Assembly: GCF_001403795.1 (NCBI RefSeq)
Contig: NZ_CXSU01000011.1
Location: 557,945 to 621,944 of the forward strand
DNA length: 64,000 nt
Source: Jannaschia donghaensis
GTDB lineage: Bacteria > Pseudomonadota > Alphaproteobacteria > Rhodobacterales > Rhodobacteraceae
Reading direction: 5' to 3'
Below are positions 24,375-33,171 of the stretch, piece by piece. Both the position numbers and the translations under genes were made by a program. The notes below the pieces were generated by a model. It saw only the letters and a list, made by a program, of their open reading frames with translations. It did no database searches and was not told where the DNA came from. Within the stretch, counting starts at the first letter, position 1. Each line of letters begins with the position of its first letter.

Positions 24375-24963
24375 TCAAACCAGTCCGGCCAGCTTGTCGA
24401 ACGGGTCCCGATCTAGATCGCGGTGCCAGTCGTACTCGATCCCGACCTCAATCGCCTCGGCCGCCGCCTGTCTGTACAATTTCTCCATCACCGCGAGGCT
24501 CATGTCGATCCCGGCGGACACGCCCGAGGAGGTGAAAAACTTCTCGTCTTTCACCCATCTGGCTTCCGGGACCCAGTCGACCTTCGGCCCGTAGGGTATC
24601 GTCGCCGTGTAATCCTTCTTGTTCGTCGTGGCCCGGCACCCGTCGAGCAGGCCGGTCGTCGCCAGCTGGATTGTCCCGGTGCAGACGGCCATGCCGCATT
24701 CGGCTGCGGCCGACCGGCCGACGATCCAATCGTTTAGCGCGGCGTTCGCCGGATCGAGCGGTGCGACGTCGCCGCCCGGAATGAGGATCAGGTCGTAGTC
24801 GCCGGGGTCCGAGACCGTTCGGTCCACAGCTAGGCGATCTCCGTGATAGCTCGGGACGGGCTCTATCGTCTCGGCGACGATCACGATCACCGAGCATTTC
24901 GAGAGGGCCGAAGAGGTCCAGCGTCTGGAAATCAGAAAAGACCAGGGCGGCGAGCGTTCTCAT
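24375..24963 (-). pseudogene. DJ-1/PfpI-family protein, frameshifted
   Basis: The N-terminus MRTLAALVFSDFQTLDLFGP starts at ATG 24963 and then changes frame near 24895 to IVIVAETIEPVPSYHGDR. The remainder is well preserved: YDLILIPGGDVAPLDPANAA, the nucleophile elbow GMAVCTGTIQLATTGLLDG, and GVSAGIDMSLAVMEKLY. This matches the DJ-1/PfpI group that includes isonitrile-hydratase-like proteins. A few residues are missing at the junction. Probably inactive unless the shift is a sequencing error. Confidence 0.75.
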
Positions 24964-24994
24964 AGAGAAGATTCAACCTAAAAAAGGCCGGTCA

Positions 24995-25423
24995 TCACAC
25001 GCCGAAACCGCGGATCCACCATCGGTTCGGGTTCGCCCGGTCCTCGGAATAGTCGGCACGGCTAGCGCAGACCTCGGAGACAATGATGACCGGCTCCTCG
25101 TAGGAATGCGCGCCCCGCACCGCCTTGATTGCCCTTGCCAGAACGTCCAGGTCCGCCGGGACGGTGAACGTCAGGACACGGGCGGGCATCGTCACCGTCT
25201 CGGCCGTGTCTCCCATCTTCGATCCTTCCACGGGCCGGAAGACCTCGTTGCCGGGACCGGTCTCGAAGGGGCCGCTGGTATAGGTGCCTTAGGCGAGACC
25301 GACGGCCTCCGTGACGGACAAGCGAACGCGTTCGTCGTCGCGGTCCGCGAGCTCGACTCGGACGAGCAAGGATCGCTGCAACTTGCATGTCGCGAGGTGA
25401 TCGTTCGTCTGCTCGATGGTCAT
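24995..25423 (-). pseudogene. NIF3/CutA-like small protein with in-frame stop
   Basis: One continuous frame of 143 codons from ATG 25423 is interrupted by TAA at 25291-25289. Before the stop it reads RSLLVRVELADRDDERVRLS and TEAVGLA; after it come GTYTSGPFETGPGNEVFRP, VEGSKMGDTAETVTMPAR and GAHSYEEPVIIVSEV. The pattern of a CutA/PII-like domain found in NIF3-type proteins (F-R-P-x-E-G and H-x-Y-E-E-P) runs across both halves, so this was one gene. The second half alone (25231-24995) could still be translated from an internal ATG. Confidence 0.6.
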
Positions 25424-25779
25424 CGTCGGATGTCCTTTAGACTTGGAAAGCGGCTGTACCGGGCGCATGAGACGCTTCCGGCCCGCTTGATGACGAGGAC
25501 ACGTGCTTCTCCGACCGGATGAGCCACATGCTCGTCGCCATCCTTCGCGTGGAAGACGTCGCCGGGACCGAGATTGTGGATGCGCTCCTCGCCGTTCTCG
25601 CGAACGTGCATCGCGACTTGGCCTGACAGGACGGCGAAGACCTCGGGGCCGTCGTTGACGTGCCAGTGGTAGGGCGCGTCGGTCCAGTGAAGGCGGACGG
25701 TCGCATCGCCGATCCGCTCGATGTCCAGCGCGTCCCAAGCGCGGGTTCCGGTGAAGTCGTGCGGGTGGCAGACGTGCAT
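25420..25779 (-). CDS. Cupin-domain protein
   Basis: 119 residues starting at ATG 25779 after GGGAG. It has a single cupin fold with PYHWHVNDGPEVFAVLSGQ (His and Glu metal ligands) and LGPGDVFHAKDGDEHVAHP (second motif). It overlaps the start of the broken NIF3-like gene by 4 bp, so they formed an operon. It is divergent from the AsnC-type gene across about 110 bp and is therefore a likely target of that regulator. Unlike its neighbours it is intact. Substrate unknown. Confidence 0.75.
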   Translation of the reverse strand: MHVCHPHDFTGTRAWDALDIERIGDATVRLHWTDAPYHWHVNDGPEVFAVLSGQVAMHVRENGEERIHNLGPGDVFHAKDGDEHVAHPVGEARVLVIKRAGSVSCARYSRFPSLKDIRR

Positions 25780-25888
25780 GACGATCTCCCTCACATGTGC
25801 CGGGTGTCGCCGTTCTTGTGTCCGCACATCGCGGACCCTGCCACTGGCGATCCGACGATTGGGATCGGCAGATCGAAGGAACGGGACA

Positions 25889-26322
25889 ATGACCGGTGAA
25901 CTAGATGACACGGGCCGCATGTTGCTGGCGCTTCTAGGCGAGAACGGCCGACGATCCGTTGCGTCCTTGGCGCGCGCTCTGAACTTGTCTCGGACGGCCG
26001 TGCAGGATCGCATGGGACGGCTCGAACGGGATGGCTGGATCGAATATATATGGTCCTGACCGAGCGGCCCGTGGCGAATTCGGCGGGCCACCATGCGCTG
26101 CTGTTCCTGACGATCGAGACCCGACCCTGCGCTCCGGTCCTGCGTGCGCTGCGCGCGGTCGAGCATGTCGGGACGGTCTGGTCCCTGAGCGGAGCGATCG
26201 ACGCGGTCGCCGAAGTCCGGGTGGACGATCCGGCCGACCTATCTGTCCTCACGGATCGGATCGCCGCACTTGATGGGATCGGCATGGTGACGTCGCAGAT
26301 TGTGCTTCAGCAGAAGGGATGA
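25889..26322 (+). pseudogene. Lrp/AsnC-family regulator, frameshift at an AT repeat
   Basis: MTGELDDTGRMLLALLGENG and the helix-turn-helix LSRTAVQDRMGRLERDGWIE are in one frame, which ends four codons later at a TGA. The C-terminal half (VLTERPVANSAGHHALLFLT to GMVTSQIVLQQKG) is in another frame. The break is at AATATATATGG (26042-26052): removing one AT would join the halves as GWIEYMVLTERP. It is divergent from the cupin gene. It could be a dead gene or a slippage-prone switch. Confidence 0.7.
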
Positions 26323-26392
26323 GGTCGTTCATCACGCGACGTTCCGCGTGGTATGATCGACGATATGGCCCACACCTGCGAGAAGGTCGGGC

Positions 26393-27034
26393 ATGACCGA
26401 TTGGGCCATCGCATCCGTATCTCCGAGTGTCCGACCGTTTGCCGCGCGCATCGAGGCAGCGATCGCGGTTGTTCGCTTTCGCGTCGCAGCGATCTGCGAT
26501 CCGCAGCCGATCGCCTTCACCCTTAAGGCCGACCGAATCCGGGCGATCCCGCGCTTCGGCTTCGGGGGATCATGCTATGAGACGGACGCGATCACGTTGT
26601 CGTTCGATACCAAGAGCCCGAACGTCGAGGCTCATTTGGATGAGACGTTGGAGCGCACCATCGCGCACGAGTACCATCATGCCCTCCGCTGGGGAGGACC
26701 GGGCTACGGAGCGAAGCTCGGGGCGGCACTCGTGTCGGAGGGGCTGGCAGGTCACTTCGTCCGACAGATCTACGGCTCCCCGCCCGAACCGTGGGAAAGC
26801 GCGCTGGCGGAGGAAGAGCTTGCGCCGTGGCGCGCGAAGGCATTCGATAGGTTCGACGCGCGCGACCATGGCCATGCCAGATGGTTCTTCGGGGCGGACG
26901 ACCACCCGCCATGGCTGGGCTACACGCTGGGCTATGACATGATCGGCCGCTACCTCGCAGTCCACCCAGACCGGACCGCCCTCGATCTTGCTCACGAGCC
27001 CTACGGCGAGTTCAAGAGCGCTTTGATAGGCTAG
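26393..27034 (+). CDS. DUF2268-like putative zinc metalloprotease
   Basis: 213 residues, no signal peptide. The active-site helix is TIAHEYHHALRWGGPGYG (HExxH-type, written H-E-Y-H-H), followed by LVSEGLAGHF where a glutamate after the helix would be the third zinc ligand. C-terminal YDMIGRYLAVHPDRTALDL also fits DUF2268. Start at ATG 26393 after GAAGG. Substrate unknown. The gene appears intact inside an otherwise decaying neighbourhood. Confidence 0.72.
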   Translation: MTDWAIASVSPSVRPFAARIEAAIAVVRFRVAAICDPQPIAFTLKADRIRAIPRFGFGGSCYETDAITLSFDTKSPNVEAHLDETLERTIAHEYHHALRWGGPGYGAKLGAALVSEGLAGHFVRQIYGSPPEPWESALAEEELAPWRAKAFDRFDARDHGHARWFFGADDHPPWLGYTLGYDMIGRYLAVHPDRTALDLAHEPYGEFKSALIG

Positions 27035-27713
27035 TGAGTGCCGTACGGGTATAGTCCTTTGAGGCGGACCTTCTACCCGTGCTGGTGAACGGCAAAAACG
27101 CTCCGCATAGCGGCCGATCAAGCCTACTTTGTGCCGCTCTCGCGCTAAAGGGCTGTTTTGGAATGCTGCACCGCGGCACAGATCGACCGTGCGAAGGTCC
27201 GGTTTGGGCCGATCACCGCCTGAGCGAGATGCGTTCTGGGCCGCCATGATGTAGATGCTCCGACGGCAGCGAAGAGCCCACGCTACCTAATGCCGTGCAA
27301 TCTCCTAAAGTCCGGTTCAGGGACGAATTGATGCGTAAAGACTGTTGCGATAGGGTCTAACGCAACCCCGCCGACGTTTCAGGATCCAGAGACGGCTCAA
27401 ATGGAGTGTCATTTCTATTTCATGTCAGTATCCCGTATGAGTGCACCTTTCCCGAACACGACACGCTTGGGGCTCGTCGTTCAAACCTGAAACGGCTGCG
27501 GGTGATCCGGATTGCCGGCTTGCACCGAAATTCTTGACTTCTCCATAAGAGACCGAACCGACCATTGGTCTTGCCGCGACCATAAGCATCGGTTTTCAAG
27601 TTCAATTCGTTCTGGATGCCGCGTCGTTCGTAGGCTAACTTCCCACTTATTGAAGTTCACGTGATGGGCGCAGTCGTGCCGGCTATGAGTGAACGCCGGG
27701 ACGGGAGCGGAGA
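27035..27713. other. Long intergenic region before kaiC, nothing recognised
   Basis: About 680 bp with no convincing gene, RNA or repeat. Frames present are short and lack family resemblance. It should contain the promoter of the kaiC-histidine kinase pair, but no consensus promoter stands out. Confidence 0.5.
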
Positions 27714-29237
27714 ATGTCCGACGACAAGGCGGAGCGGAATCTCCGGACGAGAACGGGAACAGAAGGGCTCGACGAAGTGCTGGGCGGCGGTCTGCCGCCC
27801 GAACGGCTCTACCTCGTTGAGGGGACGCCCGGTGCGGGCAAGACGACACTTGCGCTGCGTTTTTTGCTGGAAGGTGCCGCCTGCGGCGAAGCCGGCCTCT
27901 ACATCACACTGTCCGAGACGAAAGACGAGCTACAGGCGGTCGCCGCCTCGCACGGGTGGTCGCTCTCCGAGCTCGACATCTTTGAGCTCGTGGCGGAAGC
28001 GGCGTTCGGCGAGGACCAGGAGCAGTCTTTGCTGCACCCCAGCGATGTGGAGCTTGGTGAGACGGTGCGCGGCGTGATCGCGCAGGTCGATGCGCTCAAC
28101 CCCCGCCGCGTAGTTCTCGACAGCCTGTCGGAGCTGCGGCTGCTGGCCCAGAACCCACTGCGCTACCGCCGCCAGATCCTTGCGCTCAAGCACTACTTCG
28201 CCAAGCGCAATTGTACTGTTCTCGTGCTCGACGACCGGTCGTCCGAGCCGGGGGACCTGCAACTGCATTCGATCGCCCATGGCGTGATCTCGCTGGAGCA
28301 GTCGGCCAGCGATTTCGGGGCGGAGCGCCGCCGCTTGCGTGTCGTCAAGATGCGGGGCCTGCGGTACCGCGGCGGCTTCCACGATTTCACCATCGAGCCG
28401 GGCGGGATTGTGGTCTATCCGCGCCTCGTCGCGGCCCAGCATCGGCGCAGCTTCTCGTCCGACACCGTCGGGACGGGACTGCCCGCGCTCGACGCGTTGC
28501 TGGGCGGTGGCCTCGCGCCGGGGACGAACGCGCTGCTGGCCGGGCCCGCGGGCGTCGGTAAGACGACGACGGCGGTGCGCTGCATGATCGCAGCCCTGGA
28601 GCGAGGCACGAAGGCGGCCTACTACCTGTTCGACGAGCGGCTTTCGACGCTGATGGTGCGGTGCGCCGCACTCGGTATGGATCTCGCCCCCTACATCGAG
28701 GCCGGCCAGCTGACGATCCGCCAGATCGACCCGGCGGAGCTTTCACCGGGGGAGTTTGCCGGAACCGTGAGGAAAGCGGTCGAGGACGACGGCGCAGGCT
28801 TCATCGTGATCGACAGCCTCAATGCCTACCTTCACGCCATGCCCAGCGACACCTTCCTGGTGCTTCAGATGCACGAGCTTCTGAGCTACCTCAGCCAGCA
28901 GGGCGTCGTGGCGATGATGGTGCTGGGCCAACACGGGATCATGGGCGACCTGCGCTCGGATGTGGATGTCAGCTATCTCGCCGACACGATCATGCTGCTG
29001 CGCTTCTTCGAGGCCGGGGGGTTGGTGCGCAAGTCCATGGCGGTGGTCAAGACCCGCACCTCCGACCACGAGCGTGCGATCCGCGAGTTCTCGATCGGGC
29101 CCGGCGGCATTGTCATAGGCGAACCGATGCGGCGCTTCACCGGCATCCTCGCGGGCCAACCCCGCTACGTCGGCGAGAACGGCGAAGCGTTGATGACGGA
29201 CGGAAGGGGCAACGAGGCGACGAATGACGGCGCATGA
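27714..29237 (+). CDS. KaiC-like double RecA-fold ATPase
   Basis: 507 residues with two KaiC/RAD55-type domains in tandem. Domain I has TGTEGLDEVLGGGLPPERLY and Walker A GTPGAGKTT (residues 37-45). Domain II has GTGLPALDALLGGGLAPGTN and Walker A GPAGVGKTT (about 278-286); FIVIDSLNAYLH is its Walker B. There is no kaiA or kaiB nearby, so this is one of the clock-independent KaiC-like ATPases. The 3' end overlaps the histidine kinase gene by 14 bp, implying that both work in one signalling pathway. Start after GGAGCGGAGA. Confidence 0.9.
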   Translation: MSDDKAERNLRTRTGTEGLDEVLGGGLPPERLYLVEGTPGAGKTTLALRFLLEGAACGEAGLYITLSETKDELQAVAASHGWSLSELDIFELVAEAAFGEDQEQSLLHPSDVELGETVRGVIAQVDALNPRRVVLDSLSELRLLAQNPLRYRRQILALKHYFAKRNCTVLVLDDRSSEPGDLQLHSIAHGVISLEQSASDFGAERRRLRVVKMRGLRYRGGFHDFTIEPGGIVVYPRLVAAQHRRSFSSDTVGTGLPALDALLGGGLAPGTNALLAGPAGVGKTTTAVRCMIAALERGTKAAYYLFDERLSTLMVRCAALGMDLAPYIEAGQLTIRQIDPAELSPGEFAGTVRKAVEDDGAGFIVIDSLNAYLHAMPSDTFLVLQMHELLSYLSQQGVVAMMVLGQHGIMGDLRSDVDVSYLADTIMLLRFFEAGGLVRKSMAVVKTRTSDHERAIREFSIGPGGIVIGEPMRRFTGILAGQPRYVGENGEALMTDGRGNEATNDGA

Positions 29238-31581
29238 GGCGATGTCCGGACGGGCGGTCGCGATCCTGGCTCCGCGGGGGCGCGATGCGTCGGTGGCGCG
29301 GGACCTGCTGACCGGCGAAGGCATCGCAGCATTCGTCGTCGACTCGCTCGAGCAATTGGCAGCCGCGGTGCAGGACGACCTGGGGGCCGTCCTATTGACC
29401 GAGGAGTCGCTCGCAGGACCCGAGGAGGCCGCGCTCCGCAAGGCCGTTGCCGCGCAACCGATCTGGTCGGATCTTCCCTTCATCGTCTTGACGAATGGCG
29501 GGTCCGGCGCGCGCACGGATGCCACCCGCGCTCGTATCGACGCGCTCGGCAACGCCGTGCTGATTGCCCGCCCGCTCCACGCGGATACCCTGCTTCGGGC
29601 CGCGCGTTCAGCGCTGGACGCCCGCCGCCGGCAATTCGAGGCGCGTCTGCGCATGGACGAGCTGCACCGGCGCGAGGCCGATCTGCGTGAGAGCGAGTCG
29701 AAATTCCACGCCATCACCGACTTCATCGATCAGATGGTCTGGTCAACGCTGCCCGACGGCTACCACGACTACTACAACCGCCGGTGGTACGAGTTCACCG
29801 GCATGCCCGACGGGTCGACCGACGGCGAGGCGTGGAACGGCGTCTTCCATCCCGAAGACCAGGACCGCGCATGGGACTCCTGGCGGCATTCGCTCGAAAC
29901 CGGCGATCCCTACGAGATCGAGTACCGGCTGCGGCATCGTTCGGGCGAATACCGATGGGTCCTTGGGCGGGCACAGCCCGTGCGCGGTGAGGACGGCGCG
30001 ATCCTGCGCTGGTACGGCACCTGCACAGACATCCACGACGAGGTGCTTGCGCGTGACGAGACGCTGGCGCGCAGCCGCGCCGAGCGGGACGTGCTGTGGA
30101 ACGGGGCGCGCGATCTCTTTGCCATCATCGGGGCCGACGGGGTCTATCGCGACGTGAACCCGCGCTGGACCGATGTTCTGGGCTATGCCCCGGACGAGTT
30201 GATCGGCCACCACTTCGACGTCGTGATCCACGACGAGGATGTGCCCCGCGCACATGAGAAGTTCGCCGCCGTCGTCGCGGACCGGCCCATCTTTGACCTC
30301 CTCTTGCGCATCCGCCGGAAGGACGGTGGCTACCTCGAGGTCGAGTGGAACGCGGGTAAGGACGGGGACTCGGTCTTCGCCTCGGGTCGCGACGTGACCG
30401 AGCGGATGCGGCGCAAAGCCGCCCTCGTCGCCAGCGAGGCCGCACTGCGCCAGAGCCAGAAGCTCGAGACGATCGGCCAGTTGACGGGGGGCGTGGCGCA
30501 CGACTTCAACAACCTCCTGATGGCAATCCGGTCCAGCCTGGACCTGCTGGGGTCGCGTCTGGATCCCGACGACGGCCGCGCCATCGCCCTTCTGGACAAC
30601 GCCAGGACCGCAGCGATGCGCGGCGCGAGCCTCACGCAGCGCATGCTGGCCTTCGCCCGCAAGCAGGAACTCGACGCCGCCGCGGTCGACGTCGCGGTAC
30701 TGCTGCCGGGCCTGAAGGACCTGATTGCCCGGTCGATCGGTCCCCAGATCGCGATCGAATTGCAGATCTCGCCGGACGTGCCGCCGGCCTTCGTGGACGC
30801 GAACCAGCTCGAAATGGCGATCCTGAACCTCGCCGTGAACGCCCGCGACGCGATGGACGGCGAGGGGCGTCTGGAGATCGGGCTGGCGCGGACGGTCGTA
30901 AACGAGGCAGAAGGCGCCATCCTTAGCCTCAAACCCGGGGCCTACGTGCGCATCGACGTGACCGACACGGGCGCGGGCATGGATACCGCGACACTCGCTC
31001 AGGCGATGGAGCCGTTCTTCACCACCAAGGGCGTCGGCGAGGGCACGGGCCTGGGCTTGTCCATGGTGCACGGGCTCGCCGCGCAGTCGGGCGGCACCTT
31101 TCGCATGGACAGCACACCGGGCGTGGGCACGACCGCGAAGCTGTACCTCCCCGTCGCCGCCACGCCCGCCGCGCCTGCGACGGTGCCCGAACCCACGCCC
31201 GCCCTGACCCGGGAGCCGTCTGCCGGCGCGCGCGCGCTGACCGTTCTGGCGGTGGACGACGACGTCCTCGTGCTCATGGGTACGGTCGGCCTTCTGGAGG
31301 ACATGGGCCACGCGGTGATCGAAGCCAGCTCCGCGCATGAGGCGCTCAACCTCTTCGAGGCGCATCCCGAGATCGACCTCGTCGTCACCGATCAGGCCAT
31401 GCCCAAGATGACGGGCGTCGAGCTGGCTTCCAACCTTCGCGCGCGTCGCCCTGGGATCGCTATCATCCTGGCGACGGGTTATTCCGAGATGCCCGAAGGC
31501 GCGGGCGGGAACGTATCCACCCGCCTGGAAAAGCCGTTCGGCCCCGCCGACCTCACCCGCGCGATCGCGGAGGTGATGTAG
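29224..31581 (+). CDS. Hybrid PAS sensor histidine kinase / response regulator paired with KaiC-like protein
   Basis: 785 residues, no membrane helices. Residues 1-125 resemble a degenerate receiver domain (AVAILAPRGRDASVARDLL). Two PAS domains follow (about 155-275 and 285-395), then the dimerisation helix with phospho-acceptor His at about 426 (LTGGVAHDFNNLLMAIR). The ATPase domain has NLAVNARDAMDGEG, DTGAGMD and GEGTGLGLSMVHGLA. A C-terminal receiver has the acceptor Asp at about 723 (LVVTDQAMPKMTG) and ends LEKPFGPADLTRAIAEVM. The overlap with kaiC suggests the KaiC-like ATPase modulates or is modulated by this cytoplasmic sensor. Confidence 0.92.
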   Translation: MTAHEAMSGRAVAILAPRGRDASVARDLLTGEGIAAFVVDSLEQLAAAVQDDLGAVLLTEESLAGPEEAALRKAVAAQPIWSDLPFIVLTNGGSGARTDATRARIDALGNAVLIARPLHADTLLRAARSALDARRRQFEARLRMDELHRREADLRESESKFHAITDFIDQMVWSTLPDGYHDYYNRRWYEFTGMPDGSTDGEAWNGVFHPEDQDRAWDSWRHSLETGDPYEIEYRLRHRSGEYRWVLGRAQPVRGEDGAILRWYGTCTDIHDEVLARDETLARSRAERDVLWNGARDLFAIIGADGVYRDVNPRWTDVLGYAPDELIGHHFDVVIHDEDVPRAHEKFAAVVADRPIFDLLLRIRRKDGGYLEVEWNAGKDGDSVFASGRDVTERMRRKAALVASEAALRQSQKLETIGQLTGGVAHDFNNLLMAIRSSLDLLGSRLDPDDGRAIALLDNARTAAMRGASLTQRMLAFARKQELDAAAVDVAVLLPGLKDLIARSIGPQIAIELQISPDVPPAFVDANQLEMAILNLAVNARDAMDGEGRLEIGLARTVVNEAEGAILSLKPGAYVRIDVTDTGAGMDTATLAQAMEPFFTTKGVGEGTGLGLSMVHGLAAQSGGTFRMDSTPGVGTTAKLYLPVAATPAAPATVPEPTPALTREPSAGARALTVLAVDDDVLVLMGTVGLLEDMGHAVIEASSAHEALNLFEAHPEIDLVVTDQAMPKMTGVELASNLRARRPGIAIILATGYSEMPEGAGGNVSTRLEKPFGPADLTRAIAEVM

Positions 31582-31814
31582 CTGATTGCCGCCACCGGAC
31601 GCTCTTGCCGATAGCATCCGAACTCGTGCGGAATCGCGGCCACGATGTCAGGCGCTGCAGGAGTCGGGCATCGGATGCTTCTCCTCCTGCCGCGATCCGT
31701 AAGTCGTACGCTCTAACCAACGGTAAACGTAGGCCGGTCTGCCTCAAGCGCCGTACGAGGTGCGGCCCGACGCAACAATATCGCATGGACGGGCCTGCGG
31801 GCTAGGTCGCCTGT

Positions 31815-32100
31815 CTTTACCGGTGGAACCACATCATCACGTTGCAGCAGCGCGCGATCTTTTCGCCCGCAGTGCTGCTCAACGCCTCGCCAGGCGCGAA
31901 CGACTTCCTCGCGTTCGTGTCCGCGACGGGCGCGGGCTGGCGGGCGGCGGCGCAGGGCATCCTCGGGCGTCTTGGGGGCTTGAGCGATGCTGGTCGTGCT
32001 GATTTTATTCGGCCTCGATGCGGCCCGACGGATCTCAGAGACAGCTTTCGTCGTGCTGAAATAGGTCGGTGTAGCATACCTCCTCTACCTCTTAGCGGAG
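31815..32100 (+). pseudogene. LysE-family translocator fragment
   Basis: Recognisable in order: FSPAVLLNASPGANDFLAFV, GAGWRAAAQGILGRLGG, then after a frameshift near 31985 MLVVLILFGLDAARRISETA and FVVLK, a stop, and VGVAYLLYL. This is the N-terminal half of a LysE/RhtB amino-acid exporter. The C-terminal half is absent. Confidence 0.65.
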
Positions 32101-33171
32101 GGGTTACCCCTATGCCGATCGCACCCTGCCGATCCGGCATGTCGATGCCGATCACCGAGCGTCCGCGATCGACAGCCCGGTCGATCATCGGATCAATCCC
32201 TGACAAGTCGTATAAGATGATCGCGTTCAATGCCGCGACGGCGAGCGCCACCGGGGGGTGGGGCCAGTCGTTCCTTTCGTTCGGAACGGCTGGTCGTAGG
32301 AGAAGTCCGATCTGTTGCTCTTGGTATGCGTCGGTCAACGCGCTTATAAATGCTCGGACGAAGTCATCCTCCGGCAGGTGGGTCATAGGTTGCGGGACGT
32401 AGAGCGCGACGACACCTGAGTGCCCGGTCCGCAGAGAGCGGGTCGGGGCGGTTGAAGGCGTTCGACACGGTGGTGATCAAGACGCCGAGCGACCAAAGCG
32501 ACATCGGCAAGGCGCTTGCCCGAAGGGCGGGCGTCAATGTGTGCCGGTCGCCCATCGTCCGTTTCCGTCACCGACCAGCCTCCGCTCGCACTCGACCTGA
32601 ATCGACGCTTTTCTTTTAGAAATAGGGGGCCCTGAACATCCTGGTTTCATATCGAACACAGACGTTTTTAGTAGGTTTGGTTCAAATTAGCGCCGATGCT
32701 TCGAAAATTAGACATGCTGTCCCGCCATCTTGGGGTCCATTTCACATCAGCTTGGATAGATTGTCGGCGAACGAACGAGCCGATCTTTGAAAAAGTCAGG
32801 GACCGAAAGCGATCCCAAGCAATGACGGATTCGTTCGCAGGGATGATCTTCTCTGTCGTGAGAGTTCAACCGACAGGCAGCATGCCATTTAGCTCCTGAA
32901 GTTGGTCGATCAAAATTCGATCTTCTACCGGTTTTCTTCCGCCATCTTCGGGTGGATCCCGGTCGGCGACGTCGCCGGCTCCGCCGCAAGCTTGGCCTCG
33001 AACCTGAGCCGGAGGGTATACCGCTCAAGTTTTATGCGTTGGCAAATCTCGAAACATGGTGCGACGTTAGGTAATGCTGGCTATCCGCGCCTTCGCACAG
33101 AACCCTGCCGACCAGACAGCCGTAACCATGACCGGAACGCGGCAGAAAATCGCTGAAAACGAGGTATCTTC
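32101..33171. other. Region without a supportable gene
   Basis: About 1.07 kb between the LysE remnant and the nuclease gene. Open frames exist on both strands (for example 32159-32386 minus, starting MTHLPEDDFVRAFISALTDA), but none has a recognised family. The GC content drops around 32600-32720. It probably contains further gene remnants. Confidence 0.4.

Noticed and set aside
29743..31617. Long minus-strand frame opposite the hybrid kinase
   Set aside because: Shadow of the kinase gene; no family motifs and composition typical of reverse-strand artefacts.
31817..32386. 189-codon minus-strand frame beginning MTHLPEDDFVRA
   Set aside because: Its second half is antisense to the LysE remnant and the first half matches no family I know; kept only as a note in the intergenic entry.
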